DNA from: Colius striatus
Lineage: Eukaryota; Chordata; Aves; Coliiformes; Coliidae
DNA length: 64,000 nt
Assembly (NCBI RefSeq): GCF_028858725.1
Contig: NC_084769.1
Location: forward strand, 11,223,501 to 11,287,500
Reading direction: 5' to 3'
A program made the translations under genes and the position numbers. The notes beneath the pieces are model-generated. The model ran no database searches. It saw only the letters and a program-made list of their open reading frames with translations, and was not told the origin of the DNA. Each line of letters opens with the position of its first letter. Within the stretch, counting starts at the first letter, position 1. Shown here one piece after another: positions 23,001 to 32,715 of the stretch.

Positions 23001-26000
23001 ATGAGGGAGACCAGTGACTTCTCTACTGACCCCATCCAACTCCCTGTGATTTTGTCAGGGCTGTGCTTCTCTCCACAAGATCACCCCCCGACGATCCCAC
23101 TTCACTGCATCTTAGTGACATGTGCCCTAAGATGTAAGGATGCCTACTTCTCTCTCTTCCCACTACTTGTACAGCAGAGACAGCTTTCTAAGGGATGAGT
23201 CCACAGGGAGTATCTGCAACTATCCAGCCAGTCAGCCTTAAATTCCTGTTTCTCCATCTCTCCACTGTTCTTCCATATTCCCTGTTCTACAACAACAGCA
23301 CACTGCTCCTCTTCTGCAATACGTGCATGGTGGATGTGACAGATCAGCTTGCTTTATTTGTGCCTGTAGTTGCTTCTTCTGGATTAAAATTTAACAGCTG
23401 AAGCCTCAGTGGTTCGTGTGGCTTTGGCCCATTTTTTCTGCTTGTGTTTAACTACAATTCATTTATCTTTTCTAGTTTAAGGAGATCTTTCCAACATCAA
23501 CAGGCTTTGAACAGACTGTCATTGTGGAAATTCAGTAAGTTTGCTGGTTTGGTTGTTGGACATTGTGTACTGCACACTCCATTTTAATCTGTTTCCCATG
23601 GCGAACTCCATTCAATAAAGGATAAGGGATGAGCTCAGTTCAATTTGCCTCCTGTTAAAGGAAGACATTAACTTTCTGGTTTAAAAGTTTCTGGGATGCT
23701 GGTCCTGTTTTTACCCCATGGATTTCCCAGATGACTGTGAAGTGGCCTGGCTGAGAAGGCTCCACAGTAGATGTCCCACTTTTAGCACCACATAGGGTAT
23801 AGCACAGTGTTGTAACTAGCACTCCTTGTGATACCTGATGTGTCTCTGAAGCTGGAACAGTTACCTCTGAGGTTCCTATGAAAGGGTCCAAGCTTAGTTT
23901 AAGAAACATCCTCATTGCATGTCATTGTGCACTTGCTGGTCTCTCCTGATGGCAGGCTGAGCAAAGATGTTATTGAATGAGCTGTGGTGACTCAGTGGCA
24001 CGGGTCCTTTGCTGATCTAGGCAGATGCTGTAAGATGCTTCTTTTCTCCCATTCTTGTTACAGGCTACTGCCCCTGGAGCTCTGCCAGCTAGTCTGTGAG
24101 TGCTCTCTAGCCCATATCAAGCAAAACCCTGTGTGCTTGCACACACAGAGGGCAAACCCCATGGATCAAGCAGTTAAGCAGGCTGTTGTTCTAGCAGGGT
24201 TGTGAGGGCTGTAGCTTCCAGCAGAGCATTTGTGACAATCAGATGGGGCACAGCAACATCCTAAGGCACCACAGCAGTCTACCACTTAAAAGTATTTGTG
24301 TGCATATCCCAGCAGCACCAAGTTCAGCTGAAGAAAGGGGTAGTCACTGCCGTTCTCCACCTCACCCTAGGGAACTTGCTCTCCAGCTGGACCCAACCCA
24401 GCTAACATGCAGTTAGCTTGCATACCTCTACATTGCAAACAGACCCTTGTGAATTCATTGTGGTCACACTCTCACCAGGCTTCAGATGGGTTTTCCACGT
24501 TGTGCCTGGATGACACTGCAGGCTGATGTGAGCATGTAAAAGTCAGGGTCTAACACGTGAGGTCCTCCACACTGCAGCTAGCTTGAGGTTAGCCCAGTAA
24601 AACGAACCAGTCATGTGCCAACAGCACACAAAGGACTGATATTGTTAGTGTGAAATCCAACAGGCTCTGCTTTCCTGCTGCCTATTTACATCCAGGTCTA
24701 CTGGAAAGATGCCATTAATGTATTCCTAAGCAAGACTTAGGAATACTCACTTTCAGGGGTCTTAGCAACTGCCTACATTGTGGGATGAAAGAAGCCAGGG
24801 AGAGAGGGGGGGTTTGACAGAATTTTTCTTTTGTCCTTGCACCTAGCTAGCTATCCACATGGATTGTGTGAGACTTTAAAACGATGCTATCTGTGCTTTT
24901 CAGATCTCAAACTCAAGCCAGATCTTCTCTTCCGATGAATATAACGGTGATAAATGTGTTTAAGGAGGACACAAATGAAACCAATGTGACAGTTGCTGCT
25001 ACAATAAACAGTGCAAAAGAAAGTATCTCCTACATCGTTGAGTACAATGGTATGTAATTCCCCACCATGTAAGTAAATAAACAGGAGAAACAGATTTTCC
25101 TATCTTCAAAGCTGGCCAGAACACTTCTGTATGCAGCAAAGCCCATTAGAGCATAATCCTTGTTGATTTTAAGGATCTGAATGCTCAACCTTAGGGAGTT
25201 TTGAAGACTTGAACCATTCAATGATGACATATTTCTTTTGGTCTTATTAGGGCTTTCTGTTTTCTTTGTAAAGAAGAGAAGGAAAATGCCCAAGTAAGCA
25301 ATGGCATGTTGATTTTAACCTGCTGGGTGTTAAGTGGCTAGAAAAATGAGGACAAAATATGCACAGATATATATTGTGCTTCTGAGAATAAGCCAGTATT
25401 GTACTGCCAGAACAGGATGAAACTCTCTTTAGACTTCTTACATAATTAACCATGATAATTGAAATGAAGCCTCTCTGATTAGCTACTGAGCTAACTGATT
25501 CATTGGTCTAAACCAGTGAAGTCTTGCATACTGGAAGTGTAATACTTGGAGAACAATTTTCTGAATAAAATATGAGGCTCTTAAACATTTTTTAAAATAT
25601 GCTCCTGTTTTGAAATCCGCTTTTTCAAAAGGCATAGCTAAAAATTAAAGGAGTTTCATGGCTTATAGCCTGAGAGTCTCTGAAGGTGACTCTCTCCACC
25701 TCAGCCATGACATTTCCTGTGTGCTGGTCCTAAATGTGAGTGGGAAATAGAATAGAAATAACTTGAGAAAAATACAATAGAAATAATAGGAAAAAACCCT
25801 GAGAGCTCATGAAACACCAGTGCAATCACATCCCTCAACTGCATGCCACCCACTGAGGTTTGTAAACCATTCCCACCATTGGGACATGGATCTGAGAAGC
25901 AACATGCAAGGTAAACAGCATACTAACATTGGTCATGAAATGCCCATAAATATTTATATCTATGTAGAACTTTATGGGATCTGGGCCTCACAGTTCAGCT

Positions 26001-29000
26001 GTAAAAAAAAAACCTAAGGGAGAAGTGTTGGGGTTTTTCTATAGTATGTTTAAGGTGAATGTTCATGATAAGAACTTGTGGGTAGAATTTCCCTCTTTGT
26101 GGACTAGGGGGGCAGGAAGGTTTGGAGGCAGTTGTAGGAGGCTGAGAAACAAGGTCAGAATGTGATGGAAACAGGAGTTTAACTGGTAAATAGGAAGGGA
26201 AATCAAAGCACTGGTCCAAATGCCTTCAGTATTGATGTCCCCCCCCAAAAAAACAGACTTACAAGGGGTTTTTTTTCAGAATTACTAATTGATTTATGAT
26301 TTACTGAGCAAGTGTGCTGCTTCCTATGAAACGATAATACAAGTACTCAGGCTTGCTTCCTGATTGTTTCTCTTTTAAAGAAACAAGCTACTGTGCTGTT
26401 TATAATTGTGATACCAACACCACAGTCTGCATGGAAGATATGTTTCCAAAATGTGAGTGCAAAAGTGAATACTCCAAGTCAGAATGGGATGATCGTTCTT
26501 GTTCAGGTAAGAACCTTGCTAGTTTATCTATCCCTGAAAGTCTGACCTGGTTATTCCCTGTCTCAGTCCCCTTTTCAAAAGGGCACTGTGTGCCAACCTT
26601 TAAAAATCAGGCATTGCATGTCTTACTAAGAAAGCCACAGGAAAACATTCTCATGTTTAATACATCTATAATACTATCCCAGTACAATTAACTACTAAAG
26701 TTTGAGAAGATTATTGCTGAAACCAGTAAGCAGGTAGCTCTTTGAATGTATTGTTAAACTCTTGGTAAGAATTGAAACCTAAATAGGTATAGAATGGAAT
26801 GAATTGACTCCTATATTCACAGCTCTCTGTGCTAGGACATACTTTGGGAATAATTTCTACACACTACCTGGAAAACTAAATGAAAACTATGAAAACTAAA
26901 GTTCTCACACTGCAGGGAAAAGAAAGTCTAGGATATGAGACTTTAGGAAAGCAAATAAATATTGCAAAGACTCGTAATAAAATCATGAAAGCTTGCTACA
27001 ATAAAGGCCAGTGAGATGGGATCCAGTGTAGGCCTTTGTGCCCCCTAACCTGTCTAAATCTGGTCCAGTTTTAGGTCAGTTGCAGTGCAAATCATCTGCT
27101 CATACTGCAGGTCATTGTTTGCCTGTGTAAGATGCAGCCTGACCAGATTTCCATTCTGGTGAATCTGGATGGTTTTAAGCAAAGATTGTTTTCTTCCAAT
27201 TTTGTGCTTTTGTATTTCAGTTTCTCTTCTACATAGGTGTAGCCCTAAAAAAAAGGGCCATTCAGGTGCTCTGAAGCACAACAAAGCTGTGTACTTTTAC
27301 AGGGCAATAAAGAAAAAAAGGGAGGAGGAGGATTTTCTCCGGTGGTTTTTTGGAGGGCAGGCAGTCTTCAATTCCCTCTGTATTTTTTTTCTCTCTGAAA
27401 ATACAGACTGCAATGCAGAATGTTCTGCAGAAAACCACAAGTACTGTGCAAAACAAGGAGGGGTTCCACAATGCAAATGCATGCCTAACTATGAAAAGAA
27501 GAGTGAAAGATGCGTGCCGTGAGTACTTAGCTTTTTGTTGTGTTCCTGTGTCGTAGGCAAAGATAGGGGAGCAGAGCATCTAACACGGGGTCACTCTCAG
27601 TCTAGAAGAATGGGCTGCAGCTATGTGAATCAGAGAGCTGCCCAAGGTGGTGAGCAGGTGGACAAATTCCCCTGGTGTCACAAGTTATGGCATTTTAACT
27701 GCTTGGCATTAGCTGCTGGTGTGCACTTATAATAGCTCAGAGGCAAGTTGAGGAGATCCAAGGTCGCCTGAGTCAGTGAAGGGGATAAACCACTTCACGC
27801 TTATTTTGTGGGTTGCCCACGTAAACACAAACTATTCCTTCAGTGTAATTGAGCCATGGGAACTGGTGTGCTGAAGTATTGAGTAAGTAATAGGCATTAG
27901 AGCAAGACTTGCCTCAAATCCCTGGAAAGTTTCCACTGCTATCACTGGGGACTTTGTTTCCTGATAACTCTCAGACCTACGTTGTTTCTTCCCGGTTTTC
28001 TCTCTGCGGGTATTTCTGTCAGCTCAGGGTCAGAACAGACCAGTGTTGTTTGATGATGAAGCTGAGTAAGGGACTGGTTGTGCTCTGCCCCTGTGGATGA
28101 GCAGAGACCTTACTCCCCATATCCCTTAATTCAGCTCTTTTTGAAGTTACAGATGCTACGTGCTGAACACTTTTTCCTGCGACACATTTTTACTTTATAT
28201 AAGACATATCTATTTTAAATATAAGAAACTAGTATGGGAGGAAGATAAAGATCAGCCAAGCCTTATAGACCTTACACTGAGGCTTTTGATAAAGACAGAG
28301 AGTAGCAATTCCAAGTGGCTCAGAGGTGTAGGGCTTGGTTCTTTGGAGAAATTGGGCACTTTTAACATTTTTCAGGCTGAGAACCTGTGAGTTTTGAATG
28401 CCCAGCTCAGCAATCAGTCTGAAAATCTCAGTTTATTTTACTCTAATAATGAAACTAAACAATTCAATATTAAGATAGCATTAAAGAGGAAACCTGTAAT
28501 GAACGTACCTTGTGGAGAAATTGCTGATAGGTGGAAATGTACTATTGTTTTGTGATCATCTGCTTAATGACACCATCTTCCTTCCCTTTCTTTCTCCTTT
28601 TTTCTCATGTAGGTGTGGAGTGGGCTACTCTGGGGAGGATTGCATCAACAGTAAGTACACAAATTTGGGATTTTTAATGGTATATAGCATGGAAAAATAC
28701 CCTCCAATGTTTAATCTGCCTCAGATAACAAAATTAATAACTGTTAGTGTCACCATCCTGTATTGATAGCAACAAAATATTAGAAAACAGAAATTCCACT
28801 ATTTCCTGGAAGGAAAAATCCTTCTTGAAACTCATGGTCATTTCTTCTAATGACCTCTGTTTTAAGCCCAGTAATTTTTAGACAAATACAGGTTATTTGA
28901 CAGAAAAGCATTTAGTCCTCAAATAAAGACAAGCAATGCTGAACTCAGCATCACTAATGGACTAGTTTCCCCTGTAATTAATCACTCACTCTATTAAAAT

Positions 29001-31667
29001 GCCAGTGGATTGCTCTCATTTGAAATGTTTCTGTTTTAATAGCCAACCACTGGTTCTTGTTTGTGCTTTACCTTGCAAGCACTGCAGAGTATCTAGTACT
29101 GTAGAGTGATGATGGCCCCGACTGTGTTATCCCATAATTGTAATCATCTGGACAAGCCAACCAGATGAACCTTCCAAGGCTTTTTGGCTTTTCTAAGTCA
29201 GTTTTGCACCTGTTTCCTGTACCTTGTTCAGTTTCCACCATCATATAGATCAGGAGAAGACATTCTTTCACCATGACTTTTCAACTGATGTTTCTTGTTT
29301 TCTTCTTTGTTTTCCAGATAGTGAACTCATCCTTATAATAGTGGGTTCAGTGCTTGGAGCCATTGTCCTGTGTTTATTGATAGCAGTCATTGTTGTTTCA
29401 GCAAGGTAAGAGTATTTCTTACAATTGAATAGAAGCTGAATTTGCTGCATATTCATAGAGAGCTAAGCAGAATTTTAGAGGGGCAGAGCTGCAAATGTTG
29501 TTGCATGCCCAGTTGGGCAGACAAGTCCGTAGCCATTAGGATTTGTTTTTGCCTGTGTGCCTTCACAGAAATATTTATTCTCTTGCTACAAATTCAACTG
29601 TGATATCTTCAGATAAGTCTTAAAAAAAACACACCTGGCCCTTTAATCCTAGTCCTGCCCTAGCCATAAGTGCTATGGCATCAGAATGAGACTGAAGAAT
29701 GATGCTGATACCAGAAGGCTGTGTGGTCTAAATTCAGACCCTCTGTGGTCTGAAGTGTTAGCTCCTGCTAACACTTCAGCTCAAGGCCTGGCATGCCTCT
29801 TTCTGTCTGTGTGTGATGTACAGACTTTTGGTTACAATTTAATGCATCATTTGAGTGTCCAGCTTTGGCTACAGACACAAGGGTAACTCACACGAGGACA
29901 ACTTTTCTTAACTGGGCCTGATGAATGCTTCCTTTCTTCCACTGAAAAGTCAGAGCTAGTAGTGGTTAAGGAAGCTCCTTCACTCTAGGAACCAGTTGAA
30001 AGAGGCCAAAGTTCTCCTCTGTCTCTCTTAGCAGCTTAGCCCCATCTGTGATAAGAGATGCCAAGCTTTGTACTCTATCACTGATAACAGGGATTAGCAA
30101 CAGGTATGATAGAAAAATCTGTTGCAGGTTTCAGAACAGAACTGAGCACTCCAAGTAAGGTGAGACTGGACAACTCAATAAACTGGAGTTAATAAGTAAG
30201 GCATACTAAAATGTCTTTTAAAACATCCTTTCTTCTTTCTTTTCTCTCAAGAGCCAAACACAGAAAAGATCCAGAGAGAAAGAGCCTGATAAAGTCAGGA
30301 TATTCCAACTCAAATGCCTCTGATGATAAACCTGCCACGATGTTCCCCCGAGTGCAGACCACTTCTGGCCACTCAAACCCAGGATATCAGCCCAACAACC
30401 CATATGAGATGCCTTCCTCAAACAGAGATCGTTTTCCAGAGAGAGATTATGATGATTTGGTAAGTGCTTCACACACACAAGGCCTACTTGCATTCCTCAA
30501 ATACAGCATTGTTGCCTACAGACATTGTGGGAACCTAAACTCCACTCTGTTTATCCTCCTTTAATCTAAAAGGCTAAAGGGGGTATAAAGACAACTACAC
30601 AACTGTAGCTACAGCTGAAAAGGATTCAGTTTTCACAGAGATCAGCACTCATGAAGACCTTTCTAAAGACCCAGTAGTCATCCTTGAGTCACAGGAGGGA
30701 TACATGAAAAGCAAGGGCCAAAGCAGCAGTGTGGGTGCATTGAGCAACCACCTCCCTCAGGACAGGCACATGGGCAAACACCACGGGCTGCTACAACCTG
30801 AGCTGCTTTTAGGCTGGCTGTTCAGGCTGCCAGATTGCCAGTCACCTTAAGCTAGCACAGCTGCCCAGAGGATTGATGTCCTCCCAGCTGCTCTGCTACC
30901 GCCAGCTTCAGAGCAAGGGCCTCAGCAGCTGTTGCGGTGGGCCAAAGTGTCAAATGCCAAGGGCAGGCTGGCAGAGCTTTTGCACTGATGGAGCCTCAGG
31001 GAGCCTCAGCAGCTGAGGCCTGTCGTTAGCTGGAAGGTGTGTTGTGAAGAAAGATTAATGCCTGTTTTATCCTTGAACTCTGTGAGGCAGCTGCGGAGGG
31101 AGCAGGGGCTTGAGAAATGCCCCGCTGTGGTGTGATTGATTTGCTGGATCTGCAAGCATCGAGGAAATAGAAAGCATATTTTCTGACAGAGATCACTTTA
31201 GCTCCACCACTGTGGTGCAAGAAGCTACCCCTGTCTAGTGAAGAAAACCTGTTTAACTGTATACATGTATCTGTTTTGCAGAACTGAGGCCTAAACCTTG
31301 ATAGAAGAAACCCGATGTTTAAAAAAATCCAAACCCCGCTGCTTTTAAAAAGCTGCCATTTTAAAGAAGACAAACATCTCTTTAGTTAGTTGGTTGATAA
31401 GGTTCACATGGTTTTGGGCATTTCTAACTTTCCAAAGATGTCAACCTTTCACTGGTGAAAATCTGCCTGTCTGGTTTTCCTTGCGGGCTGGTGTGTCACA
31501 GGGAGAGGGCTATTATATGTGGTGTGCAGGCTGAACTGTTCTCAGAAAGGTGCTTTCTGTTCCACAGCTATTCTTTATATCTTCTCTTTTCTTTCTTTTC
31601 TTGTCCAACTTCTCTGTAGTACGAAATATCACGGGAGCCTGAGGGCTTTAGGATGAGGAGATACTAA
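7993..31667 (+). CDS. MUC13: MUC13-like transmembrane mucin, whole gene from start to stop codon (18 exons)
   Basis: Cell-surface mucin of epithelia. I assembled 18 exons by GT-AG signals and reading phase; they sum to 1557 nt, that is 518 residues plus stop, close to the roughly 510 residues of mammalian MUC13. Domain order by residue: signal peptide 1-20; Ser/Thr/Pro-rich repeats 20-168; EGF-like 169-208; SEA 209-312; EGF-like 313-354; EGF-like with an extra Cys pair 355-404; transmembrane helix about 407-432; cytoplasmic tail 433-518. EGF-SEA-EGF-EGF-TM is the MUC13 arrangement. The next gene downstream on the same strand is ITGB5, as in other vertebrates. The start has a good context (gcggccATGa) directly before a signal peptide, although the frame stays open upstream to at least 7702. 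HEG1 is the main alternative, but its extracellular region lacks this compact arrangement and its place is upstream. Extra exons in the 4.3-kb first intron cannot be excluded. Confidence 0.93.
10627..11285 (-). mobile_element. CR1 LINE with open C-terminal reverse-transcriptase reading frame
   Basis: A 5'-truncated copy in MUC13 intron 1. The reverse strand keeps a 191-codon open frame (10709-11284) with the CR1 C-terminal signature [19 protein letters not shown] and [16 protein letters not shown]. The element ends with the CR1 octamer repeats near 10627-10650. The intact frame suggests a relatively young copy, but it lacks the catalytic RT part and endonuclease. Confidence 0.93.
11600..11786 (+). 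pseudogene. Partial array unit whose mucin exon is missing
   Basis: The sequence matches the stretch that precedes each exon (ctggggagaagtg, agagacagcccaaaggcag, cagccccatgcaggtgcccc, cacatatagtgcccagaaac). Immediately after acacacaacact it jumps to the unit's later part (gatggggctgatt). The acceptor, exon and donor are deleted, leaving a dead unit at the array edge. Confidence 0.7.
11786..13240 (+). repeat. Higher-order duplicate block, copy 1
   Basis: It repeats almost unchanged at about 14698-16153, an offset of 2912 bp. Long identical runs, including the exon 1/exon 4 pair and its flanking introns, show that a three-unit block was duplicated or converted recently. Similarity drops at about 13245, where this copy has the cacacatatag variant. 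Confidence 0.8.
12379..12435 (+). CDS. MUC13: MUC13 mucin-repeat exon 1 of 8
   Basis: A 57-bp phase 1-1 exon with acceptor tttggcag and donor gtaagc. With the split Gly it encodes [19 protein letters not shown], rich in O-glycosylation targets. The Asn-Thr-Thr is an N-glycosylation sequon found only in this copy and copy 6. It is preceded by 11786-12378, which is nearly identical to 14698-15290. Confidence 0.85.
13324..13380 (+). CDS. MUC13: MUC13 mucin-repeat exon 2 of 8 (most diverged 57-bp copy)
   Basis: A 57-bp phase 1-1 exon with acceptor gctcatcag and donor gtaagc. It encodes [19 protein letters not shown]. It keeps the Pro-Ala-Pro-Ser core but has lost several Thr/Ser sites at its N-terminal side. 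It is followed by the longer B-type intron (963 bp). Confidence 0.8.
14344..14400 (+). CDS. MUC13: MUC13 mucin-repeat exon 3 of 8
   Basis: A 57-bp phase 1-1 exon encoding [19 protein letters not shown]. The acceptor is a NAGNAG tandem (ttcagcag), so using the upstream AG would add one Ala. The donor is gtaagc. An A-type intron of 890 bp follows. Confidence 0.84.
14698..16153 (+). repeat. Higher-order duplicate block, copy 2
   Basis: Partner of 11786-13240 at an offset of 2912 bp. It contains mucin exon 4 and the intron leading to exon 5. Only scattered single-base differences from copy 1 were noticed by eye. Confidence 0.8.
15291..15347 (+). CDS. MUC13: MUC13 mucin-repeat exon 4 of 8
   Basis: A 57-bp phase 1-1 exon encoding [19 protein letters not shown]. 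It differs from exon copy 1 by one base (Asn to Asp), which removes the N-glycosylation sequon. Acceptor tttggcag, donor gtaagc. It lies 2912 bp after copy 1 inside the higher-order duplication. Confidence 0.85.
16237..16293 (+). CDS. MUC13: MUC13 mucin-repeat exon 5 of 8
   Basis: A 57-bp phase 1-1 exon encoding [19 protein letters not shown]. Acceptor tttggcag, donor gtaagc. It is followed by a B-type intron (965 bp) that resembles the one after copy 2. Confidence 0.85.
17259..17315 (+). CDS. MUC13: MUC13 mucin-repeat exon 6 of 8
   Basis: A 57-bp phase 1-1 exon encoding [19 protein letters not shown]. It carries the Asn-Thr-Thr sequon shared with copy 1. The acceptor tttagcag is a NAGNAG type; the donor is gtaagc. 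It is followed by the longest intron in the array (1294 bp). Confidence 0.84.
18610..18666 (+). CDS. MUC13: MUC13 mucin-repeat exon 7 of 8
   Basis: A 57-bp phase 1-1 exon encoding [19 protein letters not shown]. The acceptor ttcagcag is a NAGNAG type; the donor is gtaagc. An A-type intron of 891 bp follows. Confidence 0.85.
19558..19605 (+). CDS. MUC13: MUC13 mucin-repeat exon 8 of 8 (short terminal copy)
   Basis: A 48-bp phase 1-1 exon encoding [16 protein letters not shown]. It is three codons shorter than the others and has lost the Pro-Ala-Pro-Ser core. The acceptor follows a long T run (tttttttagcag) and the donor is gtgaga rather than gtaagc. It looks like the oldest or least homogenised member, at the array edge. 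Confidence 0.8.
19822..20060 (-). mobile_element. CR1 LINE, 5'-truncated, at the right edge of the mucin array
   Basis: Starts agaatcacacagaacattgt and continues with ggttggaagggacctttagagatcat, the reverse complement of the CR1 3' end. It interrupts the last array unit directly after the gctgattaccaggg segment. Confidence 0.88.
20437..20468. repeat. (CTAT)n/(TA)n microsatellite in a MUC13 intron
   Basis: The run ctatctatctatatatatatatatatacacac lies in the intron between the last mucin exon and the first EGF exon. Confidence 0.85.
20780..20899 (+). CDS. MUC13: MUC13 exon 10: first EGF-like domain
   Basis: A 120-bp phase 1-1 exon of 40 codons. Six cysteines lie in EGF-like order (FC, PC, TC, TC, LC, DC), with an aromatic/Gly stretch PYGFYY before the last. 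The acceptor is tttgtgtcag and the donor gtgagt. MUC13 has one EGF-like domain before the SEA domain, which this matches. It is easily missed because the alternative frames look open across it. Confidence 0.86.
21761..21867 (+). CDS. MUC13: MUC13 exon 11: SEA domain, part 1
   Basis: 107 bp, phase 1 in and phase 0 out, acceptor ctcattacag, donor gtgagt. It begins [14 protein letters not shown] and continues with [12 protein letters not shown], a typical start of a SEA fold, with an NVT N-glycosylation sequon. Confidence 0.88.
23476..23534 (+). CDS. MUC13: MUC13 exon 12: SEA domain, part 2
   Basis: 59 bp, phase 0 in and 2 out, acceptor ttttctag, donor gtaagt. It encodes [19 protein letters not shown]. 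In self-cleaving SEA domains the GSVVV-type cleavage loop falls at this place; here the residues read QTVIV. Confidence 0.87.
24904..25049 (+). CDS. MUC13: MUC13 exon 13: SEA domain, part 3
   Basis: 146 bp, phase 2 in and 1 out, acceptor gcttttcag, donor gtatgt. It encodes the last SEA strands and helix, including [12 protein letters not shown] and [10 protein letters not shown]-glycosylation sequons NIT, NET and NVT are visible. Confidence 0.88.
26381..26506 (+). CDS. MUC13: MUC13 exon 14: second EGF-like domain
   Basis: A 126-bp phase 1-1 exon of 42 codons, acceptor tcttttaaag, donor gtaaga. Six cysteines in EGF spacing (YC, NC, VC, KCEC, SC). It lies directly after the SEA domain. Confidence 0.88.
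27407..27518 (+). CDS. MUC13: MUC13 exon 15: third EGF-like domain, part 1
   Basis: 112 bp, phase 1 in and 2 out, acceptor aaatacag, donor gtgagt. Six cysteines (DC, EC, YC, QCKC, RC). The domain continues into the next small exon, which adds two more cysteines. Confidence 0.87.
28613..28650 (+). CDS. MUC13: MUC13 exon 16: third EGF-like domain, end (38-bp microexon)
   Basis: 38 bp, phase 2 in and 1 out, acceptor tctcatgtag, donor gtaagt. It encodes [12 protein letters not shown], a typical EGF C-terminal loop (G-x-G-Y-x-G-x-x-C). The phase fits on both sides. Confidence 0.86.
29318..29405 (+). CDS. MUC13: MUC13 exon 17: transmembrane helix
   Basis: 88 bp, phase 1 in and 2 out, acceptor tgttttccag, donor gtaaga. 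It encodes NSEL followed by about 25 hydrophobic residues ([20 protein letters not shown] core) and then SAR, a single-pass helix with a basic stop-transfer at the start of the next exon (RAKHRK). Confidence 0.92.
30252..30459 (+). CDS. MUC13: MUC13 exon 18: cytoplasmic tail
   Basis: 208 bp, phase 2 in and 0 out, acceptor tctctcaag, donor gtaagt. It starts with a basic juxtamembrane segment ([11 protein letters not shown]) and then a Ser/Asn/Pro-rich tail with tyrosines in GYQP, NPYEM and RDYDDL contexts that could be phosphorylated. It is hydrophilic with no catalytic domain. Confidence 0.9.
31620..31667 (+). CDS. MUC13: MUC13 last coding exon, with stop codon
   Basis: Acceptor ttctctgtag. 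It encodes [15 protein letters not shown] and a TAA stop. The join to the previous exon creates DDLYEIS, a plausible tyrosine phosphorylation site. The tail ends in a basic RMRRY. Confidence 0.87.
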   Translation, partial: YEISREPEGFRMRRY

Positions 31668-32715
31668 GCGACCGGAGCGGTAGAAGGATGGATGACGATG
31701 GGTCAGACCAAAGACTTTCACAGCCTCTCACCAACACACTGCCTCCAGCAGAAGAGACAACAGAGTCTAAAACCCCAGATTCTCTGAAGATCTTCTAAAA
31801 GAAAGGCCCTTCTTGAAAGAGATTATGGACAACTCTCTGGAATAAGGGAAAAATGAAACAGGGGGTAGGGAGAAGACCTTGAAAGAACTAACGGGCTCCA
31901 ATAAACTTTCAGCTCTTTTCAGAAGGCTGGTGCATTGGCAAGAGAGTGAGTGTGGACAAGGTGCCAGGGTTTTAATCTTGCTGGTTTCAGTTCTTCTGGA
32001 AGATGGTCTGGGCAATAGATGCTGAAAAATGTCAGCTCCCAGACCTTTGCCTGTGTTTGTGCTCACTCCATTTCAGCTACAGGCAGCCTGTGTGGCCTTG
32101 AGCTGACCAAAATTGTTCCTCATGAGAACCTAACTTGTTTCTCTCCACTCTGTTGGATACAGACTTTTCCTCCACCTCAACCTCCTAATATTTCTTAGCT
32201 GAAAGCATTCTGTTCAGCTCTGTGCTGACATGTGTTGTTTGAGGCAACATGTCTGACCTTTTATGCAGCCTTCCTTCCCAATGCAACGAAAAGAAACAAC
32301 TTCAGACACACCCCGTTGCTCTCCATCTCGCACAATGACGTTGATTTTTACATTCTCAGTCCCTGTGGAAAGTGTTAATGTATTTTTTTTTTCTCTTGCA
32401 CTCTTTGATTGCATGATCAAGATTGATTAAGATTGAATGATCTTTAGGTTGTTTGGTGTTTTTTTTTCGTTTCTTACATACAGTCAATAACTCTGCCTAT
32501 AAAAGAATCCACATTTTACCATATTTTACTGAATGTGCATTTGACTAGCATTAACATTTCCATATATATATATAATACATTCATGCCCAAATATGTACAT
32601 ATATTTATAGCTTAAGTTCATTTATCACCATGCAATTCCATGTTATATTTTGTGTTTTGGTTTTTATATATGCAGATTAACTTTTTCCTATTAAACTTTA
32701 TTTTTTCTCAGTATT
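31668..32715 (+). other. MUC13: MUC13 3' UTR with candidate poly(A) signals
   Basis: No coding sequence. An early AATAAA lies at 31900-31905. The better end is ATTAAA at 32690-32695, followed within about 40 bases by a T/GT-rich stretch typical of a downstream element. The distal part is AU-rich, with TATA runs around 32560-32580. The exact cleavage point is inferred. Confidence 0.6.

Noticed and set aside
7993-31667. HEG1 as the identity of the mucin gene
   Set aside because: The EGF-SEA-EGF-EGF-TM order, total length of about 518 residues and position directly before ITGB5 fit MUC13. HEG1 should lie upstream and is much larger.
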